A DNA stretch of 64,000 nt from Phallusia mammillata (GCA_003260075.1 QLIY01000005.1:111868-175867), one strand, 5' to 3'. Shown: positions 34,331 to 47,428, numbered from the stretch's first letter. Numbers and translations are program-made. The notes: generated from the sequence alone by a model not told the origin.

Positions 34331-35207
34331 CTTGGAGACAAAAATACACTGGTTTTCTTTTTCGTCTGAAGCTTAGAACTAAGTTAAAAGTAATCAATCT
34401 TGTTTTAGTAGGAGAAAGAAAAATTGAAACTGCAGTTGTAGATGTGTGGAAGTATTAAATTTTGCGGCCAAGATTAAAGGTTTAAGTTTTGTCCGTCTGT
34501 GCATAAATACTGCGCCTGTAGGGCTGTAATTCACCACACACACGCAAACGGAAAAGGATATCTGCCGCAATCCGTTACCTAAGAGTTGGATAGTTTCCTT
34601 ATCCGCATGACATGTGTCTAGTGAATTAGCACATGGTGCCCACGCAACTGCTGGTGTGTCTACCACTCTGTTTTGGTGTCTAAAGACCACGTCGTAGATG
34701 TCGGTGTAACGTTGTGCATGTATCGCAGGTACACCGGCGTTGAATTTGGGGTTTGCACAATGTGGCTGATTATTACTCTTTTTAAAGTAGGTTATTTGTC
34801 TTGACAAACGTGTACGTATAATCAAAAAGACATATAAATGTAACGTTAAACGTTTGAAAGACTAAAAAAATGCCCAGGGATGTGCATTTTATTTTGACTG
34901 TTATTGCTCCTCACAACACTTAAATGCCTTATTTCTATGAAACGAGCTTTTACCAATTCTTTTAATAGCGTGTATGTTTTTTTGCAGTATGCGTAATAGT
35001 ATTTTGACTACGTTTTCGTGATGCAAATGGCTTAAACCCTTGGTTACCTACACTTTTTTTTCAAGTGAGGCCTACCAATCTTGGCTACGCTGATGTTCCA
35101 AATTAAACGATTTTGCGTCTTACTGTATTCCAATTTTTTGTCACGTTGCGTTATAATACACACAAATATAACCTTATCACTTTGCCCTTATGATTCGTGC
35201 TTATCCC

Positions 35208-35425
35208 CAAGCATGAAAGCTCAGTTGGTAGAGTCGTAGGTTCGAATCCCACCACAGGTTAGACTTTTCTAGCCTATCCCTCGCCATATGAGAATGCTTG
35301 GTGACCGGCTGGTTCGGTATGGCACCTTCAATGAGCCTGGTATACAACAATGCATACAAATGAGCATGCCGTGATTGCTGATCTGTATATAAGAAGCTTC
35401 AGGGCTGATCCGAGTAATAACTGTT
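35208..35425 (+). repeat. tRNA-derived SINE, plus orientation
   Basis: A-box-like AGCTCAGTTGGTAGAG and B-box-like GGTTCGAATCC, shorter spacing than in a true tRNA. The tail carries gaccggctggttcggtat and gccgtgattgctgatctg, shared with the other SINEs in the window. Confidence 0.75.
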
Positions 35426-35771
35426 GGTTCATCTTTGCAGGCGTGAGCAGGCATTAATTATTAGTAAGTATTTTACTGTAAACGAACGTTGGGCGTAGAA
35501 ATGTAGTAAGAAAGCATGCACGATAGGGTGGCGTGGAGGCGAATTACAGAAGTGAGGGCAAAATGAATGAAAAGTAAACGTGTTATCAATCACATGCATA
35601 TATCTATATGAACGCGTCAGGTGCAATAATAGTAGCACCATTGGCGGACTAAAAACGGCGGGTCGACTGTGGAAAAGCAAGGCGAAAGTTTACTGTACAG
35701 AATTTATAAAAAAAATGCATGTTGAAGCACACTTGATAGGCGGTGAGGTGCAGAACCTACGGAAAATGCGT

Positions 35772-38700
35772 TTAAGAACTTGGTAGCGCCTGTAAACGAG
35801 CCAGGACGATGCCTTCAAATAGCGGTAGCACCTCATCGTCCTTTGTGCACTCGAAAGGCGCCGGCTGTCCCACCGACTTCTTGAAGAAGTAACGACAATT
35901 GAGGCGTTTTTTGGAGTTAAGTTGAGACGACAAGCCCGCTTTGAACTGTCCAAGGGTCAGTGGAACATGCCGCATGCGGACTTTATAGGCGAGGGGCTCA
36001 TCGGGCAAGAAATACACGACCGTAGTTTCTTTGTCGCTGCTGGCCTTAGCGATGTTTGTGGTGTTAGAAAAGGTGGCTGTCTCGGTGGAGGAGTCAGTAT
36101 CAGAGTGTGTATCCCTGTTTGTGAGTGCATCTTGGGACGAAGACCCCATAGAGGAAAAAGAGGTAGAGTTATTCGCCGCTACAGCGACTGGATGGTGCAT
36201 CTGACTGCCTGGTTGCATATAGTGGTTATTTCCGGACAAATCAAGTGATGAAAGGTTGGGTGGAGCGTCTTCGGAACCGTCGACATCTTCGATAAGGCGC
36301 CGTTTTACTTCCTCAATGGTTGTGTCCACGTCGGGGTGGTCAAGGATAGGCATGCTGAGGTCCTGGGCTAAGGGCTGAAGAGGCGAATTTCTGTGCTGTC
36401 TGTTTGAAGGTCCTGTAAGTCCGGTGCTCTGAACAGGATGCACAAAAGGCATGTCCTCCTTCGGAACGGTTTCGGTATCATGAGCAGTATAACGAGCCTT
36501 TTTCTGAATCCGTTTGTTCCTGTTTGTTCGACAAAAAGATTGTTTTAGACCAAAATTAACCAAGAGTTTCAACCAAATTTGCAAACCAGACTGTTGTTTT
36601 TTCAGGATATCGCTTAAAAGTTCCCCAAAAAAACATGAGCATACAACTCATTGCAGGGCTTATTATGGAAGCAAATTTGCCCCATTGATGTCAAATGTGC
36701 AATAAAGAATATAAAACAGACACTTACTTTGCAGCAGTATATGGCATTTGAATCCATGCGTTGATCATCTGATTCTTATCCACAGGTATGATCTGAAAAA
36801 ACACACAAAACATCAAAAATAATAGATATATGAAGGGCTGCACTGTTTGTGGACCTGGGAGCCTGACTACAGGAAAAGACTATTTCTTGAGTCATGGAAT
36901 ATTCACCAACGGGGCAACACAGTGAACATCAAAACAGACGTGATGCTTCCAGCGTGCTACAGGCACTTGCTCAAACATTAGAGGCCCAATCACTCGATAA
37001 CCAATGGTTTTTTTTGGTGTCCTTGCTGTTTTTGTTAAACTGTTCATCAATGACAATTGGACATAGTGACAATGCAAATAAATTTGACTTGACTTGAATC
37101 ATTCGTTATCGCGCAGTGTTTTCGTTGCGTTGCGACGTGCTTGCGTTTATCGTGCACTGTAATACGCGCATTCAGTGTTACTATCCCTGATGAAGGCGAC
37201 CTGTATAGGATTTTAAAACGTCGGAAGAAAGATACGATTGCCAGAAGAGCTCTATAAACTTGATATAATGGGTCGGTTTGTCACCAAAAACCTGACTGCA
37301 AAACTTACCGGTGTTGCTACATCTGGGACTTCGTTTTGAGGCATGGATGGCACAAAACCAACGTCCAGGCTTTGATTTGGACGAGGGGGACCTGCCTGTA
37401 GGTTGCTTTGCTTGGAACGCTGGTCATTGCTGTAACTACCAGGTACTGCATAATTTTTACCACCATAAAATGCATTGTTGTTGCTTGGACCGAAACGCCG
37501 TTGAGTTCCTGCCTGAATCGGAGGCGAGCATCTCCCCCCTGGACTTTGCAAAGTTTTTGCCAAATGGCTTTCCAGGATTTTGTCATTGTCCTCTTCGTTT
37601 TCTTTCATTCTTGCCGCAGCAGCTGCATTTCGCTTCTGAGTTTCTGCGGCAGTCTTGGCTCGAATTGCTTCTATTTTCATCTTTCTACGGTCATCAATCA
37701 CTTTGTCTAATTTGACTTTGAGTTGCTTGAAGAAAGCGTTAGGGTCTTTCTCAGCGAGCATAGGGATATCTTTACACCTGGAAATCAAGTTTGAAGATTA
37801 ATGGCAATTGTTTTTGCATACTGAAGGTTAAGTTAACAGCCAAGTAGATACATTTCTGGTTAATCTAAACTTTTGCCCAGCTTTTTTTTTTTTGAATGGA
37901 CATGCACCTTGTACTGATGATGAAAACAGTGATTGTTGAAACGTCTGCATCATGTATTATATATACACAAGTACTCTGGCAGTTACGTTTTTGATTAAAT
38001 TACTTTTTACTTTGACGAATATATTTTCACAAAAATGATTTGGCTTAAGTTTATCACAATAAACATGTCCGTCATGATTCAGTACGCAATAAAACAATCT
38101 GTGTGAAAAAATAGAATCAATTGTATTTTCAATATACTGTATATCCAAAGTTAGGTAATGAGTATTTTTTTGTAAAAAAGATTACCTTGATGTGAGAGGA
38201 ACATGGCAGCAACCTGGAAGATTGTTAGGATTTTGCATTGCTTGTTTCCTCATAAAACGCTTGTAGGAGGCTGAAAAGTAATGACACTTTATAAATGGAG
38301 CAGTTGAGATGATAACATGAGGTTACCATGGCAAGAGTGACAGATCAGATATTAACACAAGAAATTTGTCAGACTTGCGACAGCAGCTAAATCTGGCCTA
38401 TGGGTCTTTAGGTTTTAAGACAGTCCGCTTTAGGTCAAATTTACATCTTTGCTATGTTTTCCGATTTGCATTACTGTCATTGATAATTTCCTAAGTCACT
38501 GTTTATTTAACTTGCAAATAACTAGGGACTGTATTGTGTAAGCGATGTCTAAATGTATTTGAGGACCACTGCTCTAGCTCTTAAACAGCATATTTAAGCA
38601 ATTATAAATTCAACTTACAGCTTCTGGGATGAGCTGCAAGTCCTTCGAAGCTTTTGTCAGAGCAAGACAAGGTTTCAGATGTAGCGTCCGACGACTTCGA

Positions 38701-41552
38701 CGCCTGATCGCTTCCAATTGCAGATGCAGGCGGTACAAAGTAAGTGTTGGCAGTGTAATATGGAGAGGCAGCACTCAGCTAAAAAGTAGTTTTGAGTCAC
38801 AATAAGAAAAATTATAAATTGGTATTGTTTAAAAAAAAGAAGCAAGAAAATAAGTAAAAGTACACAAGGCCTATTAAAGATGTTATACCGAATCAGCCGG
38901 TCTCCCAAGCACTCCCATATGCCAAGGCACATGGCAAATTTAGACTCCGGTGGGATTCGAACCCACGACAAGAGTCTGGACCAACTGAGCTACACAGGCT
39001 CAGCTGTAAGCTGCCGAAAGTCGAATCACAAGCACCGTTGCCTGCCTCGTTTGCTGCACATGTCAGCTTCGAAGTATGGGATCGCTAGTTCGGCCATATC
39101 AGCTAGGATGAATATATTCATACTGGGATCAGCCCTCAAGCGTCAATTTATTGATAAGTATGCCGTGATCGCTGGTCTGCATCGGTGCTTCAGAGCTGAT
39201 CCCAGTATGAATATATTTATCTCAGGAAATAAGTGAAATAAAACAAATTCCTAATTCAATCAATTTGTTTTGTTAGTAATAACAAAGAAAATGAGAACAA
39301 TTGCTATTGTTTACTGTACACCTATATTTGGTTTGAACCAGAGTTTCCTGAAGTGATTGAATAAGGCATAAAAAGTTGAGAAAGACTGGTAAAGTCTGTA
39401 ATCAAACTCTTGAAGCTAAGCTAGAAAAGATAAATGTTTAGTATATACCTGATTTACGGTATAAGTTTGGTTTTCAAAATCACTGTCTTGTTTTCGCATA
39501 TTTTCCTTTCTTGACTGCTGTATTGCTGTCTTTAGAATGCTGTTTGGTATGGATAGCTTTTGCTGTGCTGGGTTCCACACACCATGTTCATCTATAGATG
39601 ACAAATTGCGAGAACCAGGGTTGGGGGCAGGTACCTGATGTTGGACAAGATGTGATGGATCTGTGGCTTTTGGCTCTTTTATCTGAAATTGATGAAAATT
39701 ATAACATCCAACAGATACCAATAACTCAACAATTAGTATTGACACGAAAAAATTCCCACCTCTGCCGAATATTGTGTCACTGCTTGTTGATGTGGTGTAT
39801 TGCCTGCCTTAGGACTCAAACTGTCATACTGATTTGAGTACTGCAAGAAGCTATCACTGTCCAGAAATTTTTTGTATAATCCCGCTTCCATGTAGAGTTC
39901 AATCTCAGTCTGTGCTTGATGAAAGAGATCCGATTCTAAACTTTTGCTGTTGCCTACAGCAGCCTTAATGTGCTGCGTGATGTAACTCTTTGTGGGCCCT
40001 TTGATGATTGACGAAACCGCAGTGGTTGTGGTTTTGCTCATAAACCTCTTGTAAATTGTCTTGGCAAGTTTGATTCTGAAACAAAGGCATCTCTTTGTTT
40101 AACACCTGTGTTGTAAACGTTTATGGATATTATGTAAGACTAAAGCTGCTCTATCCGAAAAAGCATACACTTAAAAATTTCAGTTGCAAAATGTTTTACA
40201 AAGACAAAATTCAACCACCACATATGTTAAATACTTTTGTTGTAAAAGTTTATGGATATTATGTGAGACTAAAGTTTGCTTTATTTAAAAAAATACATTT
40301 TAAAAATCTTAGTTGCAAAATTTTTTGAAATATTTTACAAAAGCAAAATTTACCTACATATAGGTGATGCCTGGTAGCGTATTTATGTGTAGGTTTTAGC
40401 GTATTTACCTTGTTTTTTTTTAACTCAAAGTTGAAACACAAACCTTTTTTCTGCTGTTTCCTTGTCCATTGTTATAGCAACCGAGTTTCTGTTGGATAGT
40501 GATCCACAGGTTGATGAAGCAGCCGATGAGTTTCCACTATTCAGGCTATTGGACTTCAGCCCAAAGTTTTTGAATCCTTTCATTGCCAACCAGCACTCCA
40601 AGATACTTTCCTGCTTGCTCCTCTCCAGAAACTTTCTGAACTCACTCAAACCTTCTGTGTCTTCTAGCACATTATGAAGCGACAATTTCCATTTTTCGTA
40701 TGAAGGAAATGGTGATGCACTTCCCTCTGGGTTGTACCCCAGCTCTCCGTCCGCTCTCCTGCAAAAGAAAATCTTTAAGCTTTATTTAAATGTTAAAGGA
40801 ATAAAATACAATTGCATACAAACATAGTGCATGTAAAACAGTAGAGATGTACATAAGTCCATATTAATGTTATTGCAAAGCTGTTTAATATGCAGGTTTG
40901 GTGCATATTGCATTGAACACCTTTACCTTGGTGAAACATACATTTTTTTTATTTTGCTTTACGCAATGGCTTACCATCAGTACTACATTTTTTTTGTCCA
41001 CAATCCATACAATTTAATATATGGTCATACTACCACACTGAACATGTGCTTGCAAAGCTGCTAAAGCACTCCAATACTTCATTATGTTGCATTAAGCACC
41101 TTCACTTTGGTGGTAACATACACTATTTTTGATTTTCGCTTTACTAAAATGTTTCACCAGCAGTACTAGCTTTTTTGCCCACAATCAAGGTAGTTAATAC
41201 GTAGTCCTAGAACTTATAAACCACTAATATCAGCAGGATTAGAAAAAGCCATGTGATTATGGAGTAGTATACATGGATTGCTGTAAAACTGTACATTGCT
41301 GCAAAGGAAGACAAATGGATAGTTTAACACAACTGTCTTCATAAATCATTAAAAATTTGTGTTCAGATGTTTTGTGAAGAATAAACATTTTTAATCCTAC
41401 CTTGGTGTTGCAGTGGATATTTCTGACTTTCCACTGACACTGCTGTGATTTGACATTCGATCAATAGTTGACGCTTCATGTTCCTCGCCAATTGTGGGTG
41501 GCCTCGTAAAGTTATGGTCCAGCATAAACCGATTGACAATCTCCTTCGACAT
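35772..41552 (-). CDS. AXIN: Axin, Wnt-pathway scaffold
   Basis: Scaffold of the beta-catenin destruction complex, cytoplasmic. Exons 41552-41401, 40758-40444, 40075-39760, 39682-39449, 38778-38619, 38270-38186, 37777-37309, 36792-36728 and 36519-35772 join in phase to 847 residues (human AXIN1 862). Residues 17-24, RPPTIGEE, are the tankyrase-binding motif (RPPVPGEE in human). About residues 70-250 are the RGS domain that binds APC (LHNVLEDTEGLSEFRKFLE, ILECWLAMKGF, SYITQHIKAAV, YMEAGLYKKFLDSDSFLQY). Residues 767-847 are the DIX polymerisation domain (TLGQFKAGLSS, CRYFFKKS, DDEVLPLFEG). EKDPNAFFKQLKVKLDKVI resembles the conserved helix before the GSK3-binding region, and LDHPDVDTTIEEVKRRL may be the beta-catenin helix; both are inferred. 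The start gives the tankyrase motif its usual N-terminal place. Paralogue number is not resolved. Confidence 0.97.
36925..37275 (+). repeat. Dispersed retroelement-like segment in an Axin intron
   Basis: Shares gcgcagtgttttcgttgcg, atcgtgcactgtaat, ctgatgaaggcgacc and gccagaagagctctata with the inverted copy at 45145-45330. The order ctgatga...gaaac followed by a short tail resembles the hammerhead-like tail of Penelope-like elements; the 37-kb copy has lost the gaaac part (aaaacg). No reverse transcriptase is present. Confidence 0.6.
38885..39225 (-). repeat. tRNA-derived SINE, minus orientation
   Basis: On the minus strand: TGTGTAGCTCAGTTGGTCC (A box) and GTGGGTTCGAATCCCACC (B box). The other end is a 30-bp inverted pair (39107-39137 and 39193-39223) around gggatcagc...gctgatccc. 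It lies in the Axin intron between exons 4 and 5 and is not a functional tRNA gene because the acceptor stem is not closed. Confidence 0.8.
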
Positions 41553-42581
41553 ATCAGATCATGTCTCATATGCCAAACGAACAGCACATAAAATAGTTGT
41601 CCACACAAAATGACAACTGGACATTCTTGTTGAAATCGATAAAACCCACAAAATAGGCAAAAACTGATATCCACATAAGTTTAAAAGCACCAGCTACATT
41701 GTCTTGTTAAAATTAAGCAGTAAACAAAATAACGTAAAAACCTGAAAAAGTTACAAAAATAGTTTGTTCAAATTAAATGCATTGCAAAACACCGAAATGC
41801 TTACTGCACCAACAAAAACATGTTACACATCTTCCAGAATCATAACAAGTCTAATTTAAAGCTGCTTTCACCAATTTAAATGCTGTACATGGCAAAATCA
41901 ATGACTCGATGTTTTACTCAACTAAAACATTTTTTACAGTGCCTACCATTTTGTTAACAGTCATACAAAAGCGCTTTTTCACCAAGACTGACGCATTGAG
42001 CCAACAGGCATTGATATAAACACCCCCAAAGCAACATTTATTCACGCTTCTCAACGATGATTTGCGCTAATCTGTCCCTTGATCTTTTCGAAAGAAAGAA
42101 CGCCAACATTCCATTTCTCAACGGCGGCGTAGATTCATCTCAGATCAAATGTCGGCAACGCGCTTTGATGTTTTCTTTTTTCGACCGTCGTGTCAAGATG
42201 GCGCGATTTCGAGATTATAATTTAGACTGGGGTGTCGGGCGAAATCTGGAACTTACTTAGCACCTTTTCTTTTGACAAAAAGTTTGTGATTGTATCGTTA
42301 AAATGTAGATCCACCTCAAAACATATGTATTCAAAAAATAAGCATATATTAAACCTTGCCAATGTCCTTTGAAATAAAAGTTGTGATTGCATGTTTTCAG
42401 TTGAATTTTGTCACTTATCCATTCATTGCTTGTTTAAGTGAAAAGACACTATACTATTTCCCTTTTTCAAAAGTTGACATTCAAAAAATATCTGGTAAAT
42501 CCAGTTCGCATATTAGGGACTTTACTAAAGGGTAAATCCCAACTCGAAATGTGTTTGTCATATTGTTTGTTTCGTTTAGAT

Positions 42582-42597
42582 CTGGGATCTTCAACCG

Positions 42598-42688
<91 letters not shown>

Positions 42689-43221
42689 ACAGGGGTTCTC
42701 AGCGGTTCGGTGTACAAATTCAAACGTAAATGTATTATAACAATATCATTGTTGCAAACAGCGACATTTGCCTGTACAATCTAGTTAACTTTGGTTGCAC
42801 CATTGATCAATTGTGACGTAATAAACACAGCCTTGATACACTCAAATCTAGAAACGACCGTTACAAGTGACATGTAAATGCGTTTCAATGAATCGTTTAA
42901 AATTGTCAAAGTATACTAGGTGTTTTGTCAAACTTTGCGGAACCCTAATAAAATAGTTTTAATGAATGTAATAGAAGTAGGCTACATCAAAGAAACGCGC
43001 ATTTTTATCTAACACGCTCCAAGCACACAATATTAGTTGACTTTAATCAAAGTATACTTTGACTTTAATTGAACGATTCACTGAAACGCATTGACATGTT
43101 ACTTGTAACGGTCGTTTCTCGATATATCTTGCATTTTTTTGAGTGTATCAAGGATCATGGAACCCCTGTAAGGGTAGTACGGAACCCTAGGGTTCTGCGG
43201 AACCCCGGTTGAAGAGCCCTG
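42582..43221. mobile_element. Palindromic hAT-type element holding a 91-base C run
   Basis: Ends CTGGGATCTTCAACCG and CGGTTGAAGAGCCCTG, with perfect 8-bp duplication gtttagat at 42574-42581 and 43222-43229. The interior is itself a long inverted repeat (about 42830-42900 against 43060-43155, including gaaacgaccgttacaagtga and its complement). The C run at 42598-42688 lies just inside the left TIR, where the right arm instead has gttctgcggaacccc. Confidence 0.9.
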
Positions 43222-43499
43222 GTTTAGATGCAAGCTTGTTGCGCCATCATTAACTTCACAAATGGTTATTTATGCACAACTATTTATTACATATAGATAC
43301 GGCATTGATCTTTGACTTACGATTTTATTTTTTCACTATAAATTGGCTCTGTGGCGAAAAATAATAGGCTATTGGAAGTTGGAACTTTAAGGGTTTTACT
43401 TTTGGTTGGTTTCCTACTTCCCTTTATCATTGTAAACAAAGTTCATGACTTTAACATGGAAGTAGTACATTAAGTGGGATTTGTTTACCAATTTAAATG

Positions 43500-43502
43500 C
43501 AG
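43500..43502 (+). promoter_or_regulatory. Candidate 3' splice acceptor upstream of the H6PD start
   Basis: tttaccaatttaaatgcag ends about 20 bases before the H6PD ATG with no evident coding exon before it. It could close a 5' UTR intron or receive the spliced leader. The sequence alone cannot decide. Confidence 0.3.
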
Positions 43503-43522
43503 GTCAATGAAAATTGTAAAAA

Positions 43523-46500
43523 ATGAATTTCTTTAAACCTCAATGCTTATTTGCTTTATCACTGTGCCTGTTTTTGCTTTCCGGCACCGAAACTACTGAA
43601 ATTGATGAAAAACCACATGAAGAATTTTATACCTCCGAAAAGACCAATCATGCTGACATCATCTTAGTTGGGGGTGGCGGCGACTTAGCAAAAAAATATC
43701 TATGGAAGGGACTGTTTGATCTGTATCAGTTGTACTCATCCAAAACCAAAGATGGCTGGACTTTTTCCTTCTTTGGAGCTGGCACTAAAAATCACTCAGT
43801 CGGTTGGCCACAAATAAACACAACCCTACATGATGTAATAAAGTGTCATGATACTGGGTCTTGCATGAAAGATAAGAACGACTTTATTAACCTTGTCACA
43901 TACATGAGATTAAAATCAGATTTAGATTACAAAAACTTGTGTGAAAACCATTTAAAAGATTCATACACCAGCCAAAATGTTTGCCACAAAGACAGACCAT
44001 GCCAATACCAGCGAATCTTTTATTTATCTGTCCCACCCTTTACATATGAAAGCATTGCAAAATACATATCTACACACTGTCGACCAACAAAGGAAAGTGG
44101 ATCACTAAAAGTAGTGCTAGAGAAGCCCTTTGGACATGACCAACAATCAGCCATAAGCATGTCAGATGCTATTTCCCAGACTTTGCATGATGAAGAAGTA
44201 TTCAGGTAAAAATGAAGTGCAAATTAGGCCGAAAATATCACTGACATATATATATATATATATTCCTTGCTGGGCGGGCAATGCCTGAAATGTTATGCTA
44301 ACAATGAGTCCACTGCCAAGCTGTCTGCTTTATGTATATTTTATTTTTAAGTCCGTTAAATCTATTTATATTTGATTTTTTTGGTGACATAAGTTATGTT
44401 CAACCCTTTGGGAACCACTGGGTTGGAGCAATGGTGCTCAGCGACCGAGATGTGATTAGAACCCACAGCCTTGTAAACAAAAGGCAGCTGTGCTAACCAC
44501 TCAAGCGATTTTGACAATGTTACATAGGCTAACACAGTCAGCCTAAATTTAGATGCCTTAAATATAAACAGGGTTGACCATTATCTTGGAAAGCAAGCTG
44601 TGGAGCAAATCATTAAATTTAGACATGACAATAAAGAACTTGAAAATATGATGAACGGACATTTTGTGGAGAGGATTGAAATAGTTATGAAGGAAACTGT
44701 TGGAGTTAAGGGTGTGTTTCATCAGTTGGATAAAGCAAATGGATGTTTTACATTTTGATGGAAATTATGTCATTTTTTCATTAGGTAGAACAAGTTTTTA
44801 TGACAAGTATGGAGTGGTTTGTGATGTTATGCAGAATCATTTGTCTGAAATTCTGTACTTGCTGACGATGGATCTTCCAAAAAATGGCAGCATTCGAACT
44901 ACTGATGCAATTATTGAAGCAAGATTAGGACTTTTAAGAAATATTTTACCTGTGTTTTCTACAGATGTTGTATTGGGACAATATGAAGGTAATTGAAAGA
45001 TGTAAAGTATTGTCCTTACAAAAATATAAATACAGAGAAACCTGGTTAAATTGCATGTGAATTGTGAAGCCATAACCTATCACTTGTTTAAAAACTAATC
45101 TGCTTAATTGCATAATCTACCCAAACATAAAAAGCTGATTTATAGAGCTCTTCTGGCAATAGTATTTTTGTACTAACGTTTCGACGTCCTATACGGGTCG
45201 CCTTCATTAGGGTAAATAACAGTAAATGCGAGTAGTACAGTGCACGATAAACAATAGAAAAATGAATTACACGCAAGCACGTCACAACGCAATGAAAACA
45301 CTGTGCGATGACAAATGATTGGGCCTGTAATCTTTGAGCAGGTGCCTGTAGCACTCTGAACGTGTTACATCAGTTTTGTTGTTCATTATGTTTCCTTGTT
45401 GGTAAATATTCCATGACTCCAGATATATTCTTTTCCTGTAGACAGCCAAATGCAGGACATCAAAACGTTGGTACAAAAATACAATTGCCAGAAGAGCTCT
45501 ATAAATTTGATATAATGCGTGGCAGCAAGAGCTTGTTTATAAAAAGCTGGTTAGTGAATATTAAAGTAGGGTATTGGTAATACTGTAATCAATCATTTTT
45601 CATACTTGCTTAGATTATGCTGAAGAAGTTCATGATGAGACAGACACAAATGAAACCTCACCCACTCCGACTTATGCAGGTTTGACAGGAGATCATTTAT
45701 AATTTTATTGCAACCTGTTTACCTTAAATAACTGACACTCTTGTTTTATAACAGCTGTAAGGTTACGAATGGATTCAGAACGATGGAAAAATGTTCCAAT
45801 GATTCTTGTAGCTGGGAAACAAATGAATGAGAGAATAGGTTATGCGAGAATAATATTTAAAGAAACTGGTTTCTCTGCACATTCCAAACAGGGTATGTTG
45901 AATTTGACAGTACTGAATACCGCATGATGACGCATAGTATGGTAAATGGTTTGAGGGACATGAGAATATTAGCCCTAACAAGGGTAAATGAGACCAGATT
46001 CTAGTATTATTTCAATTACAAACCCTCACCCCAACCCAAATAGCTCTAACCATCAGCGGATTTAAAAGTCCACAAAATTATAATTTTTGCATGATGTATA
46101 TTTATGTCCATTAAAACTGCTTACCACTCGGTAACATGGGGTATGATGTTTAGTAACACCAATTTTTTTCCTTGTACGAATTTATTTTTTAGGGTGCCAA
46201 AGACACAAGCAACTTATATTCCACATTGGTCATGGAGTTCTAAAATCACCAGCTATTTTGGTCAGTAAGTTGTTACCAGTGGAAGGAGATACAATTTCTG
46301 GAACATGGCAGCTTACAAATCAATTTGAGAATAAGCAATATCTACACATGGACACTGGATGCTTTAATATTTATGTTCCGAAACTTGTAAAGGATGCCTA
46401 CTCGCTACTGATTGAGCAAATGTTTCTCGGCAAAAAAGAAAACTTTGTGACAACTCAAAGTTTGCTGGAATCTTGGAAAATCTGGGGAAACATTATTGAG

Positions 46501-47428
46501 ATACAGAAAGACAAAAAGTTGGTTGTTTATGAAGGAGGAAACCAAGTAGAGGACAGTTTGGACTTTTCCTTTCATGACAGGGGACTTTTCTTCAATAGCA
46601 TAGATTACCAGTCACTAACTCAGGCTACCACAAAGTTTTTAAGGCATGAGGCTGTAACTGGTTCTGCTTCTGAAATTGTAACATCAGTGGCAAAAGCCAT
46701 TCAAGAGGCAGCAGTTAAAGCAGATATAGACAGTCGTGATTTTCACATTGCCTTTTCAGGGGGCAGAACTCCGATTATGCTTTTCAATTATCTCAGACAA
46801 CTACATTTAAATGATATACCATGGCATATAGTACATATATGGCAGGTAGATGAACGGTGCTCTCTTAAAGACTCAGTTTCCAACTTCAAAAGCCTTTGCA
46901 CCTCATTAATTAACCACATACCGGGGTTGAAGTATGAAAATATACACCCAATGTTAACGCTAAGTTACCCCAATGAATTGTCCTGGGAAGGCAGTTCTGA
47001 TACGTATGAGTATACACTGAAAACCGTACTTGGAGATGCACCTATATTTGACTTTGTTTTACTGGGTGTTGGATCTGATGGGCACACTGCGTCACTTTTT
47101 CCTTACAACACAGCACTACAAGAAACAGAAAGGTATGTTGCTGCATTTTAATCTCTCTTTTATTTATTACTTGGATGTTTCTTACAGGTATGTGACATTA
47201 ATTGAAGATACTGAAGCCTCACCACCAAAAAGAATGACTCTTACTTACAAAGCCTTGACAACTGCAAAGAATATAGCAGTAATGATTGTTGGCAAATCAA
47301 AATGTGATATTGTGCAATCACTTCAAGATAATAACTGTGTTGGCGAAGAAAAGTATCCAATATGCAAAGTTTCTAATGAAAGCCAGAACTTAACTTGGTT
47401 TATATCTGATGATGCGATGTGCAATTAA
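43523..47428 (+). CDS. H6PD: H6PD, ER bifunctional glucose-6-phosphate dehydrogenase/6-phosphogluconolactonase
   Basis: Catalyses the first two steps of the ER-lumen pentose phosphate pathway and supplies NADPH there. Exons 43523-44205, 44572-44711, 44785-44988, 45614-45679, 45755-45892, 46193-47132 and 47188-47428 join in phase to 803 residues (human 791). Residues 1-22 look like a signal peptide (LFALSLCLFLLSG). The dehydrogenase part has the nucleotide loop GGGGDLAKK (50-58; GASGDLAKK in cytosolic G6PD), VVLEKPFGHD, the substrate-binding RVDHYLGKQ (228-236) and DVMQNHL. The C-terminal lactonase part, from about residue 550, has FSGGRTP, QVDERC and LLGVGSDGHTASLFP. Glycosylation sequons such as NHS and NTT fit a lumenal protein. 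There is no KDEL tail. This lumenal, fused form distinguishes it from cytosolic G6PD and PGLS. Confidence 0.97.
44430..44512 (-). repeat. tRNA-like SINE fragment
   Basis: The minus strand reads gagtggttagcac (A-box-like) and gtgggttctaatc (B-box-like) at near-tRNA spacing. It lies in an H6PD intron. The arms do not close into a cloverleaf, so a working tRNA is unlikely. Confidence 0.55.
45145..45515. repeat. Inverted pair of retroelement-like tails in an H6PD intron
   Basis: Minus-oriented copy 45145-45330 ends tatagagctcttctggcaat; plus-oriented copy about 45420-45515 ends attgccagaagagctctata. Both carry the acgtt...gtacaaaaata segment. The minus copy contains ctaatgaaggcgacc and cgtcgaaacgtt, related to 36925-37275. 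Confidence 0.65.

Larger units (their letters stand above)
32904..35771. other. Spacer between the BTB gene and Axin 3' end
   Basis: No secure gene. Contents: a MITE end near 33345-33420; a minus-strand strong donor at about 33513 (acac before gtaagt) that could end a BTB 5' UTR exon; an unusually GC-rich segment 33640-34010 with a 66-codon minus frame; a tandem duplication 34087-34330; and a SINE at 35208-35425. The 143-codon minus frame at 34394-34825 has no family resemblance. Confidence 0.45.
41553..43522. other. Divergent upstream region between Axin and H6PD
   Basis: Contains both promoters and a 640-bp palindromic hAT element (42582-43221). The frame at 42057-42260 is unsupported. Frames across 42438-42784 read through a 91-base C run as polyproline or polyglycine and are not genes. 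Confidence 0.6.

Noticed and set aside
34394..34825. 143-codon minus-strand frame between the BTB gene and Axin
   Set aside because: No family resemblance, ends in a run of Gln/Phe/Leu from T-rich DNA, and no splice partners in phase.
35210..39000. tRNA genes suggested by A- and B-box sequences near 35.2 and 38.97 kb
   Set aside because: No closed cloverleaf or acceptor stem, shared non-tRNA tails and multiple copies: these are tRNA-derived SINEs.
42438..42784. Polyproline or polyglycine proteins around 42.6 kb
   Set aside because: They read through the 91-base C run inside a hAT element.
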